Notes under the pieces: model-generated
Database searches by the model: none
Told to the model about the DNA's origin: nothing
Seen by the model: only the letters and a program-made list of their open reading frames with translations
From: Datisca glomerata
Lineage: Eukaryota > Streptophyta > Magnoliopsida > Cucurbitales > Datiscaceae
Direction: 5' to 3'
DNA length: 64,000 nucleotides
Assembly (NCBI GenBank): GCA_003255025.1
Contig: QANY01013727.1
Location: 1,447,849 to 1,511,848 of the forward strand
Shown here: positions 1-10,680 of the stretch, piece by piece
Layout of the letters: each line of letters opens with the position of its first letter
How positions within the stretch are numbered: the stretch's first letter is position 1
Position numbers and translations under genes: made by a program

Positions 1-184
1 TTTAGGTGAATTCATCTCCATGATACCTTTCACCTGGTCCGGGTTGACTTCAATTCCCCATCGCGTTAATTACTAGATGACCCAGGAACTTTCTCGCTGC
101 TACACCGAATGTGCACTTCTCTAGATTCAGCTTCATGGAGCTTTTTCTAAATATCAAAAAACCATCATCAAGATCCCTTATAAG
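1..184 (-). pseudogene. Ty3/gypsy reverse transcriptase, C-terminal fragment
   Basis: On the minus strand this reads as the end of a Ty3/gypsy reverse transcriptase, with the recognisable run EKCTFGVAARKFLGHL and a later VNPxQVKxI-like segment. A stop and a frameshift interrupt it. It looks like the continuation of the reverse transcriptase at 2196-2626. The YVDD-containing stretch between them is missing, and a Copia-like LTR lies in its place. It is a remnant with no coding capacity, and the window edge cuts it. Confidence 0.7.
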
Positions 185-2195
185 TGTTGGGGGTTATGCA
201 CTCAAATCATGTGTATTGACATTTTGATATGAAATTTAATGATGATTACATTTTTCTTATAATTATTCTTTTAAATTATTGGTGAATAGTTTATATGAAT
301 ATATAAAAATTTCATATTCATTAATGAGACTATGATCTTGTATTAGTACGAGAGAATTAAGATAATAGATAATGAATAAAATTGTCAGCAACATATTGAA
401 GCTTGAAAATTTTAATGAATGGTTGCTAGTACGATTCACTAAGCATTATGAATGCATGTGACCTAGATCCGGATCATTAATGTGGATAGACATCTTAGTG
501 AATGTACTTTATATAATGAGATTATATATGACTGGACCGATGTGAATTAATATCTTTATCAACGTGACATTTATCATAAAAATTTAATACACATCAATTC
601 GATGATCATATGTAGATCAGTCTGAATTTGAGTAGTCATGAACTCCTATGCATGTCTACTAGATCTTTTGATTCACTCGTTAAGGTTTGTTTGAAAAACA
701 GGCTAGTGACTTTAATTTTAGAGGTTCAGTGATATGGATTGCTGAGAACATGATCTTACAAGATTTAGAATCCAAGCTTTCTTAACGGATCGTGTATTGG
801 TTCCCTTAGGTGCTAATATGAGAACTGAATGGTTATTAAGCTCAAATTTATAATAAGATTATAAATTAGTCATTCACTAATGGATTAATGGTACTTAAGC
901 ATCAAGAGGTAATTAGAAGGATTAAATGGTAATTTTGATCAATTCTAATTTACGAACCAATAATTGGAGGACAAAACTATGTGAAATGATTATATTTATG
1001 GACTACATCAGAATACTTTGTAAATACAATATATAATCTCTAAGAGTGCAATTCCATATTTATAGTGGAGTAATCATGTAATTAATAAATAATATTATTT
1101 AATTAAAGAGTTTAATTAATAATATGATTTATTGGAACAAGATTATTGGTCCATAGTCCCCAAGTCACCTCTATACTACGCAGTCTAGGGTGTGAATATT
1201 TCAGAACATGAGAACAATAGTTTCTTGCAAATGAATTTTACTTTGAGGAAAGTACATAATTATGAGATAATTATGTGTGAGTAATTAATTGAATTATTTA
1301 TATATATTAATATATTTTTCAGAATTAATATATATAAATAATTATCGATTTTTTAAATTATCGATAAGTGAGATAAAATATCTAATTTATGAAATTAAAT
1401 AATTAAATTATTATTAGATAATAATTTGGATCAACTAAATCTATTGATAAGGATAATCAAATATGTTAATTTTGACAAATATTTAGATATTTAATTTGAT
1501 TAAAATAAATATTTAATACGTAATAATTGTCGCGTGTCAATTATTGATTGGGTATCAGAGATTGACATGGACTACTGTAGTGGGTGTGCAACGCTGTAGT
1601 GCTGCATGGTGCTACAATGGCGTCGTGAGGCACTGTGCTTCCTCGCGGCACAAAAGTGGCACTATAGTTGCGCACAAATGCAGTGGGTTCCACTGCTATT
1701 GATAATTTTATAATTAAATATTATTTGAATTATCCTAAAAGATCTGATATGTCATTATCAAGAAATACATATATTATTCTGATGGCCTCAGATGGATCAA
1801 TCATTCAATCAATCAGTGAGTTGAGTCAGAGAATCAGTTCATCAATAAAGAGTTGAGAGAAGAACACAAATTCTTGAAAAAAATGTTTTTTCTACGATTA
1901 AGAGTTAATCAAATTCTCTAAAAGAATCATCATCACATTCTTTCAGAGAATCGTCTTTCAAAAGTCATTCTCAGTAAAATCTCTAGATCTCATGTTTTTA
2001 GTACATCTAGAGACAGAAAAATGTCTTCGTTATATTCTACGTGCCCACACACGTCCTAATGCATTAAGGATTGAGTTGGAAGATGTTGGTGTGGATCTCG
2101 ATGTCTGGTGATCATTGGAACGATTTCGTGGGAACGGAGAATCGATTGGTTTCATGAGGATGCTTGATTTAGACTACAAGAGATATATGATTCCT
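185..2195 (+). mobile_element. Copia-like long LTR, copy 1
   Basis: The repeat starts TGTTGGGGGTTATGC, typical of long Ty1/copia LTRs (TGTTGG...ATGCCC). It is AT-rich and non-coding. It recurs inverted at 3480-4625 (its 5' half) and at 30945-32790 (its 3' half), which defines a family about 2 kb long. A GC-richer block at 1565-1680 has repeated 'cactgtagtg'-like motifs. It lies between two pieces of a minus-strand gypsy reverse transcriptase. No target-site duplication is visible and about 60 codons of the host element are missing, so it is not a simple insertion. Calling it an LTR is inference; only the repetition and the TG end are seen. Confidence 0.55.
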
Positions 2196-2626
2196 AATCT
2201 TGTTGCACCTGCATTTTTCAGTCCAAAGGGCATTACTTTATAACAAAAAATACATTGTTGAGTTATACATGAGGTTTTTTCTTGATTAAGTTGGAACATT
2301 TTCACTTGATTATATCCCAAAAAGGTGTCCATAACACTGAGGAGTTTAAGTCTTGAAGTCGTATCCACCATCTGATCTATTCTCGTCAACGGATAGTCAT
2401 ATTTTGGGTAGGCTTTATTTAGATCAGTGAAGTCAACATAGATCCTCCATTTTCCATTCTTCTCTTTCATCATGACTACGTTGGCAAGCAACTCTGGGTA
2501 GTCCACTTCTTGGATAAAGTCAGCTTTCAAAAGCTTCTCCACTTCTTCTTTGATCGTGGCGTTCTGTTCTAGAGCGAAGCTTCTATTCCGTTGGTTCACT
2601 GGTTTTATAGTGGGGTCTGTATACAA
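2196..2626 (-). pseudogene. Ty3/gypsy reverse transcriptase, N-terminal half
   Basis: The minus-strand frame carries Ty3/gypsy reverse transcriptase landmarks in order: EEVEKLLKADFIQEV, NGKWRIYVDFTDLNKAYP, then MPFGLKNAGAT. The wording fits the Tat/Athila-like branch of plant gypsy elements. The frame stops being reverse transcriptase just after KNAGAT, where the Copia-like repeat begins. The catalytic YVDD is therefore absent, and the last residues of the open frame are read-through into the repeat. Confidence 0.85.
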
Positions 2627-3405
2627 CTTATGTCGTAGCTGCGAAGATATGTTTGTTCTTTCACAGAATATCTGCTAACTTCTTATTTTCTTCTTCCTCG
2701 AGGCAGGCGCCAAAGCTAGTTGTCTTTTTCGTTCCTTCTTCAAGGTACACAAGCTCAGTCGCTTCTCCCGCTTCGTACCTCAGGTTTAACGGGCCATCCT
2801 TCCAGTCTTCCTATAATTGCTATTGTATCGTAGTCTCGGCCTAACCATCCACCTTCTTATCCGTTGCCATTCATTTGGCTGATTCTAGTGCTGTTACGGA
2901 GTAAATGCGAGCAGCGGCTTGATCTCCCTCTATCGTCATTATTCCATCTAGAGATTGATACTTTAGCACTTGATATAAGGTAGACAGAACATTCTTCATT
3001 TTATGCAATCACGTCCTTCCCAAGATTGCATTATAAGGGGATAAGGTGTTCATGACCACAAATTCCGTCAGATGGTTGAATGGCTATGCATTCACTAGGA
3101 GAGTAATAATTCCTTCATAATAACTTACGGTCTCGTTGAAATCTATCAATGTCTGCGATGGACCTTGCAACTTTTGACCTCCCATGGACATATTTTCAAG
3201 GGTTGATCGATGAGGATGTTGACAACGCTCCAATCATCAGTCAGTAAATAATTTTTGACTTGAATTGTAATAACCAGAGAGTCATTGTGACGCTCGTCGT
3301 GTTCCATATCCAGCTCATCGAATATCAACGGTAAACTTCCATTATCATTCAAAGACCTTCCTTTCTCCCAGTGTTCTTCCAGCATGGGCTTCTTATTGGT
3401 CGTCG
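2627..3405 (-). pseudogene. Ty3/gypsy protease and linker remnant
   Basis: This lies directly upstream, in minus-strand order, of the reverse transcriptase half. The clearest part is a minus frame at 3146-3385 with HNDSLVITIQVKNYLL followed by SVVNILI. That resembles the plant gypsy protease region (DALVIS... then D-x-G-S-S-x-D-I-L). The catalytic aspartate-glycine motif is not preserved. The remainder is broken by frameshifts. The frame continues into unexplained sequence at about 3405-3480 before the next repeat. Confidence 0.55.
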
Positions 3406-3479
3406 CAGTGCGTGCCCGATGAAAGCGTGTGGCGCGTGACCATTTAAAAATAAAACTTTGAATAAAAAAACCTTATGCA

Positions 3480-4625
3480 ACTCCATGATAACAAAAAATA
3501 ATCGATAATTATTTATATATATATAATTTAATTAATTAATTTTTAATTGATTAATCACATATAATTATCTCATAATTATGTATTTGTCCAAGAATGAAAA
3601 TCCATTTGCAAGTCAGTCATTTTCTCATGTTCTAAAAGATTCACACCATAGACTGCATAGTACAGAGGTGACTTCAGGACCATGAACCTATAATCCTAAG
3701 CTCCAATAAACTAGATTATTAATTAAACTCTTTAATTAAATAATCTTATTTATTAATTTCATTATTACTTCACTATAAAAATGGAATTGCACTCTTAGAG
3801 ATTATTAATTGTATTTATAGAGTATTCTTATGTAGTTCACTAATATAATCATTTCACGTAGTTTTGTCCTCCAATTATTGGTTCGTAAATTAGAACTGAT
3901 CAAAATTACCATTTTACCCTTTTAATTACCTCTTGATCCTTAAGTACCATTAATCCACTAGTGAATGACTAATTTATAATTTTATTATAAATTTGAGCTC
4001 AATAACTATTCAGTTCCAGAATTAACACTCAGATGAACCAATATACGATTCGTTAAGAAAACTTGGATTCTAAATCTTGTGAAATCATATTCCCAGCCAT
4101 ATCGCTGAATCTCTAGAATAAAAGTCACTAGCCTGTTTTACAATAAACATTAACGAGTGAATCAAAAGATCCAGTAGACATGTATACACTGATCTACATA
4201 TGATCATCGAATTTGATGTGGATTAAATTTTTATGATAAACGGTACATTGATAAAGATATTAATTCACGTCGGTCTAGTCATATATAATCTTATTACATA
4301 AAGTACAATCACTAAGATATTTATCCACATCAATGATCCAGATCCAGATCACATGCATTCATAATGATTAATGAACCGTACTCGTAATCATTCATTAAAG
4401 ATTCCATACTTTAATATGTTGCTGACAATTTTATTCATTATCCATGATCTTAATCCTCTCATACTAATACAAGATCATAGTCTCATTAAAGAATTTGAAA
4501 TTTTCATATATTTATATAAATTATTCGACAATAATTTAAAAGAAAAATTATAAGAAAAATGTAATCTTCATTAAATTTCATATTAAAATGTCAATACACA
4601 TGCTTTGAGGGCATAATCCCCAATA
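3480..4625 (-). mobile_element. Copia-like long LTR, copy 2 (truncated, inverted)
   Basis: This is the reverse complement of about the first 1.15 kb of copy 1. Read on the minus strand it begins TATTGGGGATTATGCCCTC at 4625 and matches copy 1 through the 'gtcagcaacatatt', 'ggaggacaaaactacgtgaaatg' and 'ttaattaaa' blocks. It ends near the 'aataatcgataattattt' segment. It lacks the second half present in copy 1. It sits between the gag and protease remnants of the minus-strand gypsy element. Confidence 0.7.
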
Positions 4626-4639
4626 CTTCTTGCAATACA

Positions 4640-6194
4640 TGTTCTCTTTTTTATTTTTGTTCCCTCATGTTTCTATCAGTGCAATTATTGTATCGACTAT
4701 CCTAGAAGGATGGTTTCCTTTATCTTGGACCTCTTTCTCTGTTTCCCATTTTCGTACTCTCTCTGCACGAACTGCTGGAGGTACTTGTCCTTTATTAATT
4801 CCTCAATCTAGTCCTTGAGCTGAAATTAGTTTCTCGTGTAATGCCCATAGCTCTTATGAAAAGAACAATATTTATCATTGTGCTTATAACTCGGTCCCCT
4901 CGTCAACGGGGCTAGTCTCTTCAACCATGAATTATTCTTGATCACCTCAAGAATTTGATTTACTGGAATAGTAAGGGGCGTATAGACTTTGTCCCGAGAT
5001 GGATCCTGTCATCATATCTTCTCCGGTTCTGAATATTGTCCCGTTTGCTTTCTCCCCTTGCATAATCTATTTCCCATCTTTCTGATCTCTTCCTCCTAGA
5101 CTTGGAGCTCTGCTCTCATTTTCGTTGTTCCTCTATCCTTCGCTTCGTCAACTTCAACAAACTCTTCTTTTTCTCTTCCAACGTGATATAAGTCTGCGCT
5201 CGTTGGAATGTTTCTACCATCGACAACGGTTTCAGCTTTGATAAATCCTTAAAGAGGGGTGAATTTGGATCCAACCTTCATTTGAAAGCCAATCTCACTA
5301 CTCGGTCATTATAGCATTCTACCTTGGCCATTTCATCTTTGAATCTATGAGTATACTCCTATAGAGATTATCCTTTCTTGATGGAGATGGTCAAGATGTA
5401 TTCTGTATCCTCCATCACAGATCGATATGTGGAATACTATTATAAGAAGACCGAAGACATAATAATAAAGTTAGTAATTGAATGAGTTGGGAGCGAATGA
5501 TACTATTTCAAAGTGGTTCTGTCTAAGCTGGTGGGGAACATCCTGCACATCAGTTCGCCTTCATGTTGGTACACGCCATCATGTGCTTGAATCGTCTGAG
5601 ATGGTCCACCACATCAAATTTCCCTTCATAGCATTTGAATTTGGGCACCACGAATTTCTTGGGTATGGGAGCGGCCAAAATTTCCAGACACAACGGAGAA
5701 CGATTAAGTGAATCAAGGTCACCCTTCCCCGTACTCTCCAGCTTTCTCATCTCCATCATCTTTTTCTTTAACATATCTTCCACTGCCTTTTCTGTTATGA
5801 TCTTAGCTGGACGGATATCTTTCGCTCTCTCATTTATATGGTTTGGGACTAGATCTCTGCGTCTTCCTGTTGCACGTTCCTGCTGATCTCGGGGTATTCC
5901 ATCCTGGCATCTTGTCCATCTTGTTTTGAACGGCTCTCCCGTTCTTCATTGGTAGTCCTTTGACTAACCTCTGCACATGTCTGTGCCAATTCCCATTGTA
6001 ATGCATTGATCTGATCCTGCACCGTCTACCATACACTACACAACATCATAGTGTTCCGTCGCTCCATCTCCTGCATTAATATCAAAATGGTCTGGAGCAT
6101 CTCAACTGGTGGAGTGAGTTGATCAACATGATCATTCTTGTTCCCAGTTCTGTTTTCCTCATTAAGGGCAGTATTTGATTTAGTTCTAGGCATT
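4640..6194 (-). pseudogene. Ty3/gypsy gag remnant
   Basis: A minus-strand ATG at 6194 opens MPRTKSN and heads a degraded gag. Inside, 5550-5783 reads LEILAAPIPKKFVVPKFKCY then VDHLRRFKHMM, the conserved start of plant gypsy gag (Retrotrans_gag). Near 4800-4880 a segment QLKD-IEELIKDKYLQQFV matches the C-terminal part of such gags. Frameshifts and stops separate the blocks. Just upstream of the ATG is a leader containing 'ttttggtggtttcagtgag', next to the LTR end at 6251. It is non-functional. Confidence 0.75.
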
Positions 6195-6250
6195 TTGTTT
6201 TGAAAGGGTTCTCTCGAGTTTTCTCTCAGCTCTCACTGAAACCACCAAAA

Positions 6251-6690
6251 TGTAAAGGATTTTTCTGGTGAGAAAAAATCTATTACGAATAAACAATAAA
6301 GACAATTTAATGAAAGAGAGAATGAGAGAATAAAAACTCAAAAAGCTTTTGTTTTCTTGTATTCATTGACTTTGAGGTTGTACATGCTCTTATTTATACA
6401 TGAAAGTAACAATTAAATAATAATAAATCATCCTATTCAGTAGCAAACAATGAGGAACTGATAAACATCTTTAAAGAATATTCTCTTCAATGATCTCCTT
6501 CATAACTGTCTGGATGATCCTACGGCCCATATTTCATCTGTTCCTTAATTGATTCTTTAGTCTAGATCTTTCCACGTGTAAAATGTTAGATTTTGACTGT
6601 TCAATGACAATTCTTTTTGTTACAAACATCACATAGTTTGTGAACTTTCTTCTTGATGTAATATCTATATACTTTATGACTATACATTAG
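6251..6690 (-). mobile_element. Probable 5' LTR of the minus-strand gypsy element
   Basis: Read on the minus strand, this segment ends ...ATCCTTTACA at 6251, directly before the gag leader. It holds a TATAAATA box (plus positions 6391-6398) followed by AT-rich leader, as expected of an LTR promoter. The outer boundary is a guess, because no second copy of this LTR is present in the window for comparison. Confidence 0.4.
6391..6398 (-). promoter_or_regulatory. TATA box of gypsy LTR
   Basis: The minus strand reads TATAAATA about 140 bp before the LTR end, the usual spacing for an LTR promoter. Confidence 0.4.
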
Positions 6691-7670
6691 AGGAGATGGA
6701 CTAAAAAAATACGTATGTTAACATATATGGAAAGGAAGATAAAGTATAAAATAAAAGAAACAGAATATAAAGTTACAAGAAATGAGCTTTTTTTGAAAGG
6801 CATTTGAATTTTTATTGACAAATCCTAAAAAATGATTGTTTTTAAATGAGTGTTGAAAATGTCTTGTTGTGAATAGCTTTAGATACTTCGAGATATGTCT
6901 ACACAAATGATTAAACTCGAAGCTTTATCTAATACTGTGAATTTAAAACACCATATTTATTTTTTTGTGCGAAAGTCACATTGCACTTTAGTGATCGGTG
7001 ATTTATACTGACTCGAATCCATTTATAAAAGAAATCAATAAAGTGACTTATACTACTATACCATTATCACTTATCTGACTCATTAAAATTTTACTCTGAT
7101 AAACATGTATTACATGACGAGAACAAAACAATAAGTGAAGTATTCCACAATTAAACTTCCATACTCATACTAAAAGATCGTGAGTAAAAGTCGCATTATC
7201 CAATTCGGACCGTGATTTTAACGACCATGCTAAGTAAATGGCCGGACAATTAAAAATTGACAAAAATGAAAGGAAAAAAGTTAGTTGATGTGAATAAATT
7301 AATGGCTCACATCAAACCAACTGTGACTTAATGTGACAATTCCAAAATATAACAATTTTTTCAAAAAAAATTCTTAGCGGTCATTTTACTTAACTCCATC
7401 TTAAAAACATGTATTTATCTGGACAAAGGGTCCATCTTATCTAGTAATAATCACAAATAATCCATATTTAAAAAGCCCATCTAAATGACCATAAGTATAA
7501 AAAAAATTAAAATAGCCATTGCACGCTTCCCACAAAAAATCGCTCTCCAAAAAGTTTAAGCACCTCGCACAACTTTGCTTCTAAATTTTAATTATATGTA
7601 TAATATATATTAGTATATATTAATATGCATATGTGATATGTGCAGTATATCTTATATGAACAATATATTT
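6691..7670. other. Intergenic AT-rich stretch, nothing recognised
   Basis: No convincing coding frame, repeat boundary or RNA gene is seen. Short frames here have no recognisable motif. The stretch ends at the TGTTATAGG start of the next LTR. Confidence 0.5.
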
Positions 7671-8359
7671 TGTTATAGGTGTTTTATGACTACCAACAAC
7701 GTGACGACACGTGTTACACCGCATAAAAAAAGCATGACAAGGGAGTTTTCAAAAGAGAAGGCCCGACCTCACCTAGTCGTCCTAAGGGAGCTCAGGTTGC
7801 ACAAACCCGAATAAATGAAGGAAAACAAGAATGGAGCTCGTGAAGAGAGTTCGGATAACCCCGAGTGTTAGGGGCATCATTGCCCACCGAAAGTAACATC
7901 CCATGTGACATCTTCTCGTAGGCCCGAACGCCCAAAGAGTTCAATCACCTTGGCTGAATTTTAGATCAGTCTCTGATGTGTCATCATGAAAGTGCATAAA
8001 CATTTAATGCCTATCATTTTATATCAAAGGTCGCCTCTCACCCGTCTAATCAAATGGGAAGCATCCCCTACACGCTTCTGAGGCGTCTCCGACATACTTT
8101 CTCCTGGGAGGCCTCAGGTATAAATACCCCTGTCTACTCAAATGAGAGGTATGTCATTTCTCCCTTAAGAAAACTATGTCAAAATAACGAAATGATATTA
8201 ACTTAGGCATCAGAGACACTTAGGCGAGGAAACCACCCTCCAGTTCCCCTCGCTATTTGGGTTCTTTGTTTGTGTTTTACAGATTTCAAGGTAAAGAGGA
8301 ATTCTATGCTAAAGAGGGGATGACATACAACATTACTGTTGGGATTTTTGACATCAACA
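7671..8359 (+). repeat. 5' LTR of LARD-like member 1
   Basis: It begins TGTTATAGGTG and ends GACATCAACA. It is collinear with 12704-13408 throughout, sharing 'acacgtgt', 'caagaatggagctcg', 'gtgcataaacatttaatg' and 'gttctttgttt'-type blocks. A TATAAATA box is at 8119-8126. Confidence 0.85.
8119..8126 (+). promoter_or_regulatory. TATA box in 5' LTR
   Basis: TATAAATA followed by 'cccc' is conserved at the same LTR position in both LTRs of member 1 (also 13169-13176). It has been lost from both LTRs of member 2. Confidence 0.5.
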
Positions 8360-8360
8360 G

Positions 8361-8379
8361 TTGGCGTCGATTGTGGGGA
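8361..8379 (+). other. Primer-binding-like site
   Basis: TTGGCGTCGATTGTGGGGA follows the LTR end by one base. Plant gypsy and related non-autonomous elements commonly carry TTGGCGCC...TGTGGGGA here, so this marks reverse-transcription priming. The exact tRNA is not assigned. Confidence 0.6.
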
Positions 8380-9604
8380 CGACATTGAAATCGTCCCCTT
8401 CCAAGACACATGAAGCATCGACTCCTCAACGAAGAGAAAATCAGTTCGATGTCCTCATCCCACTACAACGAGGCCCAAGGCAAGAGGGGAAACTTAACCT
8501 CCTCCTTGTTTAGGGAAGGACTCCCTATAAATATGAAGATTACACAACAAACAAAAATGATATAGTAGCCATGCACTATAAGGTAATCGGGATGATGAGG
8601 ATAAATGCACTGGCACTCACTCAAATTATGGCGGCCTCTTACACAAAAATGATTCTCCCCCACTATTGAAAGGCCTGCTGATGGGGTTACGCTTTCAGAG
8701 AATCACAAAGGGGATACCATATATGAAGGGTCGAGATAACATCCTGACTCAGAGAAGCTGCCACCCCTTGAGGAAACCAGGACCAAAGTGAAATCGGGCT
8801 TTGGAAGATCGAGTTGTCACCTAAAGGTGGAGGCTCTGGTTGGAGTTAGCCCAGGGAGATAAAAGAAATAGCGGTGTAATAAGAAGGGCTCAGAAGGAGG
8901 ACACCCTATTAAGAAACGTCTAGCGTGTGTACGACGGCTCATAATGTTACCAGACGAGGGAGGAGAACAGAGTAGTTGAAGCATAAATGGGCAGCAAAGA
9001 CCTTCGAAGAAGCTTTTGGAGGCAATATATGAGCCATCGTGAGAGATGAGGGTAAACATCGGCATATCCCACTTGGTAAGGTAGTTGCTCTGCTCCCTCT
9101 TAACTTCTTAGTGTCCCTTTGACCACCAACGATTTTGTAAAACTGGTGGATAAGCGGAAAGCAGTACAATGTGAGTAAACATGCCTGGGATCATTCCCAT
9201 TTGAAATACAGGACCTCACATCAGTCCTCTACGATAGGCCTCTCCCGAAAAATAACGAGTATGAGCCATGTTTCGTGAATCTGGGCTATATAGCTCCAAG
9301 TTCTCACCTCCCACCTCGGGTAAAATGAAAGGACATAGATCATGGCAAAATTGGTACACCGACTCATATGCCAAGCGTAAACTGAGGCCCATGTTAGAAA
9401 ATGAGGGTAGTAAAGACATTTTGCACTAGCCTTCAATGGGATCGGGTTTTTAATGGCGGAACACGCAAGTATGCTCCTCCTAAGAGCCTGTATGAAGCAA
9501 ATGAGCCCACATGAACAAAAGCCCATGATAGGCGAACCACCCAAAGAGTAGTCCAGAGAAGAACTTGAAGAACCGGAAGGATCAATCATTCACCCGCTAG
9601 AGCA
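8380..9604 (+). other. Non-coding interior of LARD-like element (left part)
   Basis: No gag-pol motif on either strand. The block around 9100-9240, including 'ggatcattcccatttgaaat' and 'cctcacatcagtc', is matched by 30230-30345 in the second member. The interior is therefore conserved although it does not code for recognised retroelement proteins. Confidence 0.6.
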
Positions 9605-10020
9605 GCTAGAGAGGATAGTACATGATGAGATTGAAAAGTGAGGTATAGTGTGGCAATCTAACTCACTTGACGAGATTAAAAAGTGATGTCTTGTGTGGTA
9701 ATCTAGCTCACCAGACGAGATTAAAAAGTGATGACTGGTGTGGCAATCTAGCTCACCAAACGGTATTAAAAGTGATGTTTGATATAGCAATTTAGTTTAC
9801 CAGACGTGATTAAAAAGTGATGTCTAGTGTGAGAATCTAGTTCACCAGACAAGATAAAAAAGTGGTGTGGCAATCTAGCTTACTAGAAGGGATTAAAAAG
9901 TGATGTATGGTGTGACAATCTAGTTCACTAGGCGGGATTTAAAAAGTGATGTCTGTTGTGACAATCTAGCTCACCAAACGGAATTGAAAAGAGATGTCTA
10001 GCAGAACACTCTAACTCCCC
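9605..10020 (+). repeat. 45-bp minisatellite, about 9 copies
   Basis: Tandem units of about 45 bp have the consensus core 'gggattaaaaagtgatgtct' followed by 'ggtgtggcaatctagctcac' and 'cagac'. Individual units differ by a few substitutions or small deletions. One related unit survives at 30886-30930 in the second element. Confidence 0.85.
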
Positions 10021-10680
10021 AGACGGGATTGAGGAAAGGCTCTAGTTAGAGCAGACACGCTTAACTAGATGCCAAAGGTAAAAAGAGATGACTGGCCGAT
10101 CACTCTAGATAGCTAGATGGGATCGAGGAAAGGTGCTAGCCAGAGCAGGCATTCCTAGCTAGATTCCAAAGGTAAAAGAGATGTATGGCGGAGCACTCTA
10201 GCACGCCAAAAGGAATCGTAAAAAGTCTATAGCCAGAGCAGACACGTTTGACTAGACGTCAAAGGTAAAAAGAGATGTATGGCCGAGCACTCTAGTTCGG
10301 TAGGCGTGATTGAGGAAAGGCTCTAGCCAGAGCAGGCACGCCTGGCTAGATGCCAAAGGTAAAAGGAGATCTCTGGCTAAGCACTCTATCTCGCCAGAGG
10401 GGATCGAGGAAAGGCTCTAGTTAGAGTAGACATGCTTGGCTAAACGCCAAAGGTAAAAATAAATGTATGGCAGAGCACTTGAGCTCAACATACGGGATTG
10501 AGGAAAGGCTCTAGCTAGAGCAAGCATGCCTGGCTAAACGCTAAAGGTAAAAAAATATGTTTGACCGTGCACTCTAGCTCGCAGACGTGATTGAGAAAAT
10601 GCTCTAATTAGAGCAAGCACGCCTGGCTAGATGTCAAAGGTAAAAGAGATGTCTAACGGGGAACCTTAGCTCGCCATACA
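10020..10680 (+). repeat. About 94-bp minisatellite, about 7 copies
   Basis: Unit starts of the type 'gggattgaggaaaggctcta' occur near 10024, 10119, 10212, 10306, 10399, 10494 and 10587, a steady spacing of 93-95 bp. Each unit also contains 'gccaaaggtaaaa' and 'gagatgt...gcactctagctc', the last part resembling the 45-bp repeat. The longer unit therefore looks like the short one with about 50 bp added. Confidence 0.85.

Noticed and set aside
9221..9589. 122-codon minus frame in the LARD-like element
   Set aside because: It has no family motif and overlaps other equally long frames in the same non-coding interior. It looks like a chance frame.
9605..10680. Possible CRISPR-like array
   Set aside because: Units are contiguous tandem copies without unique spacers, drift gradually, and lie within a plant LTR element. 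It is a minisatellite.
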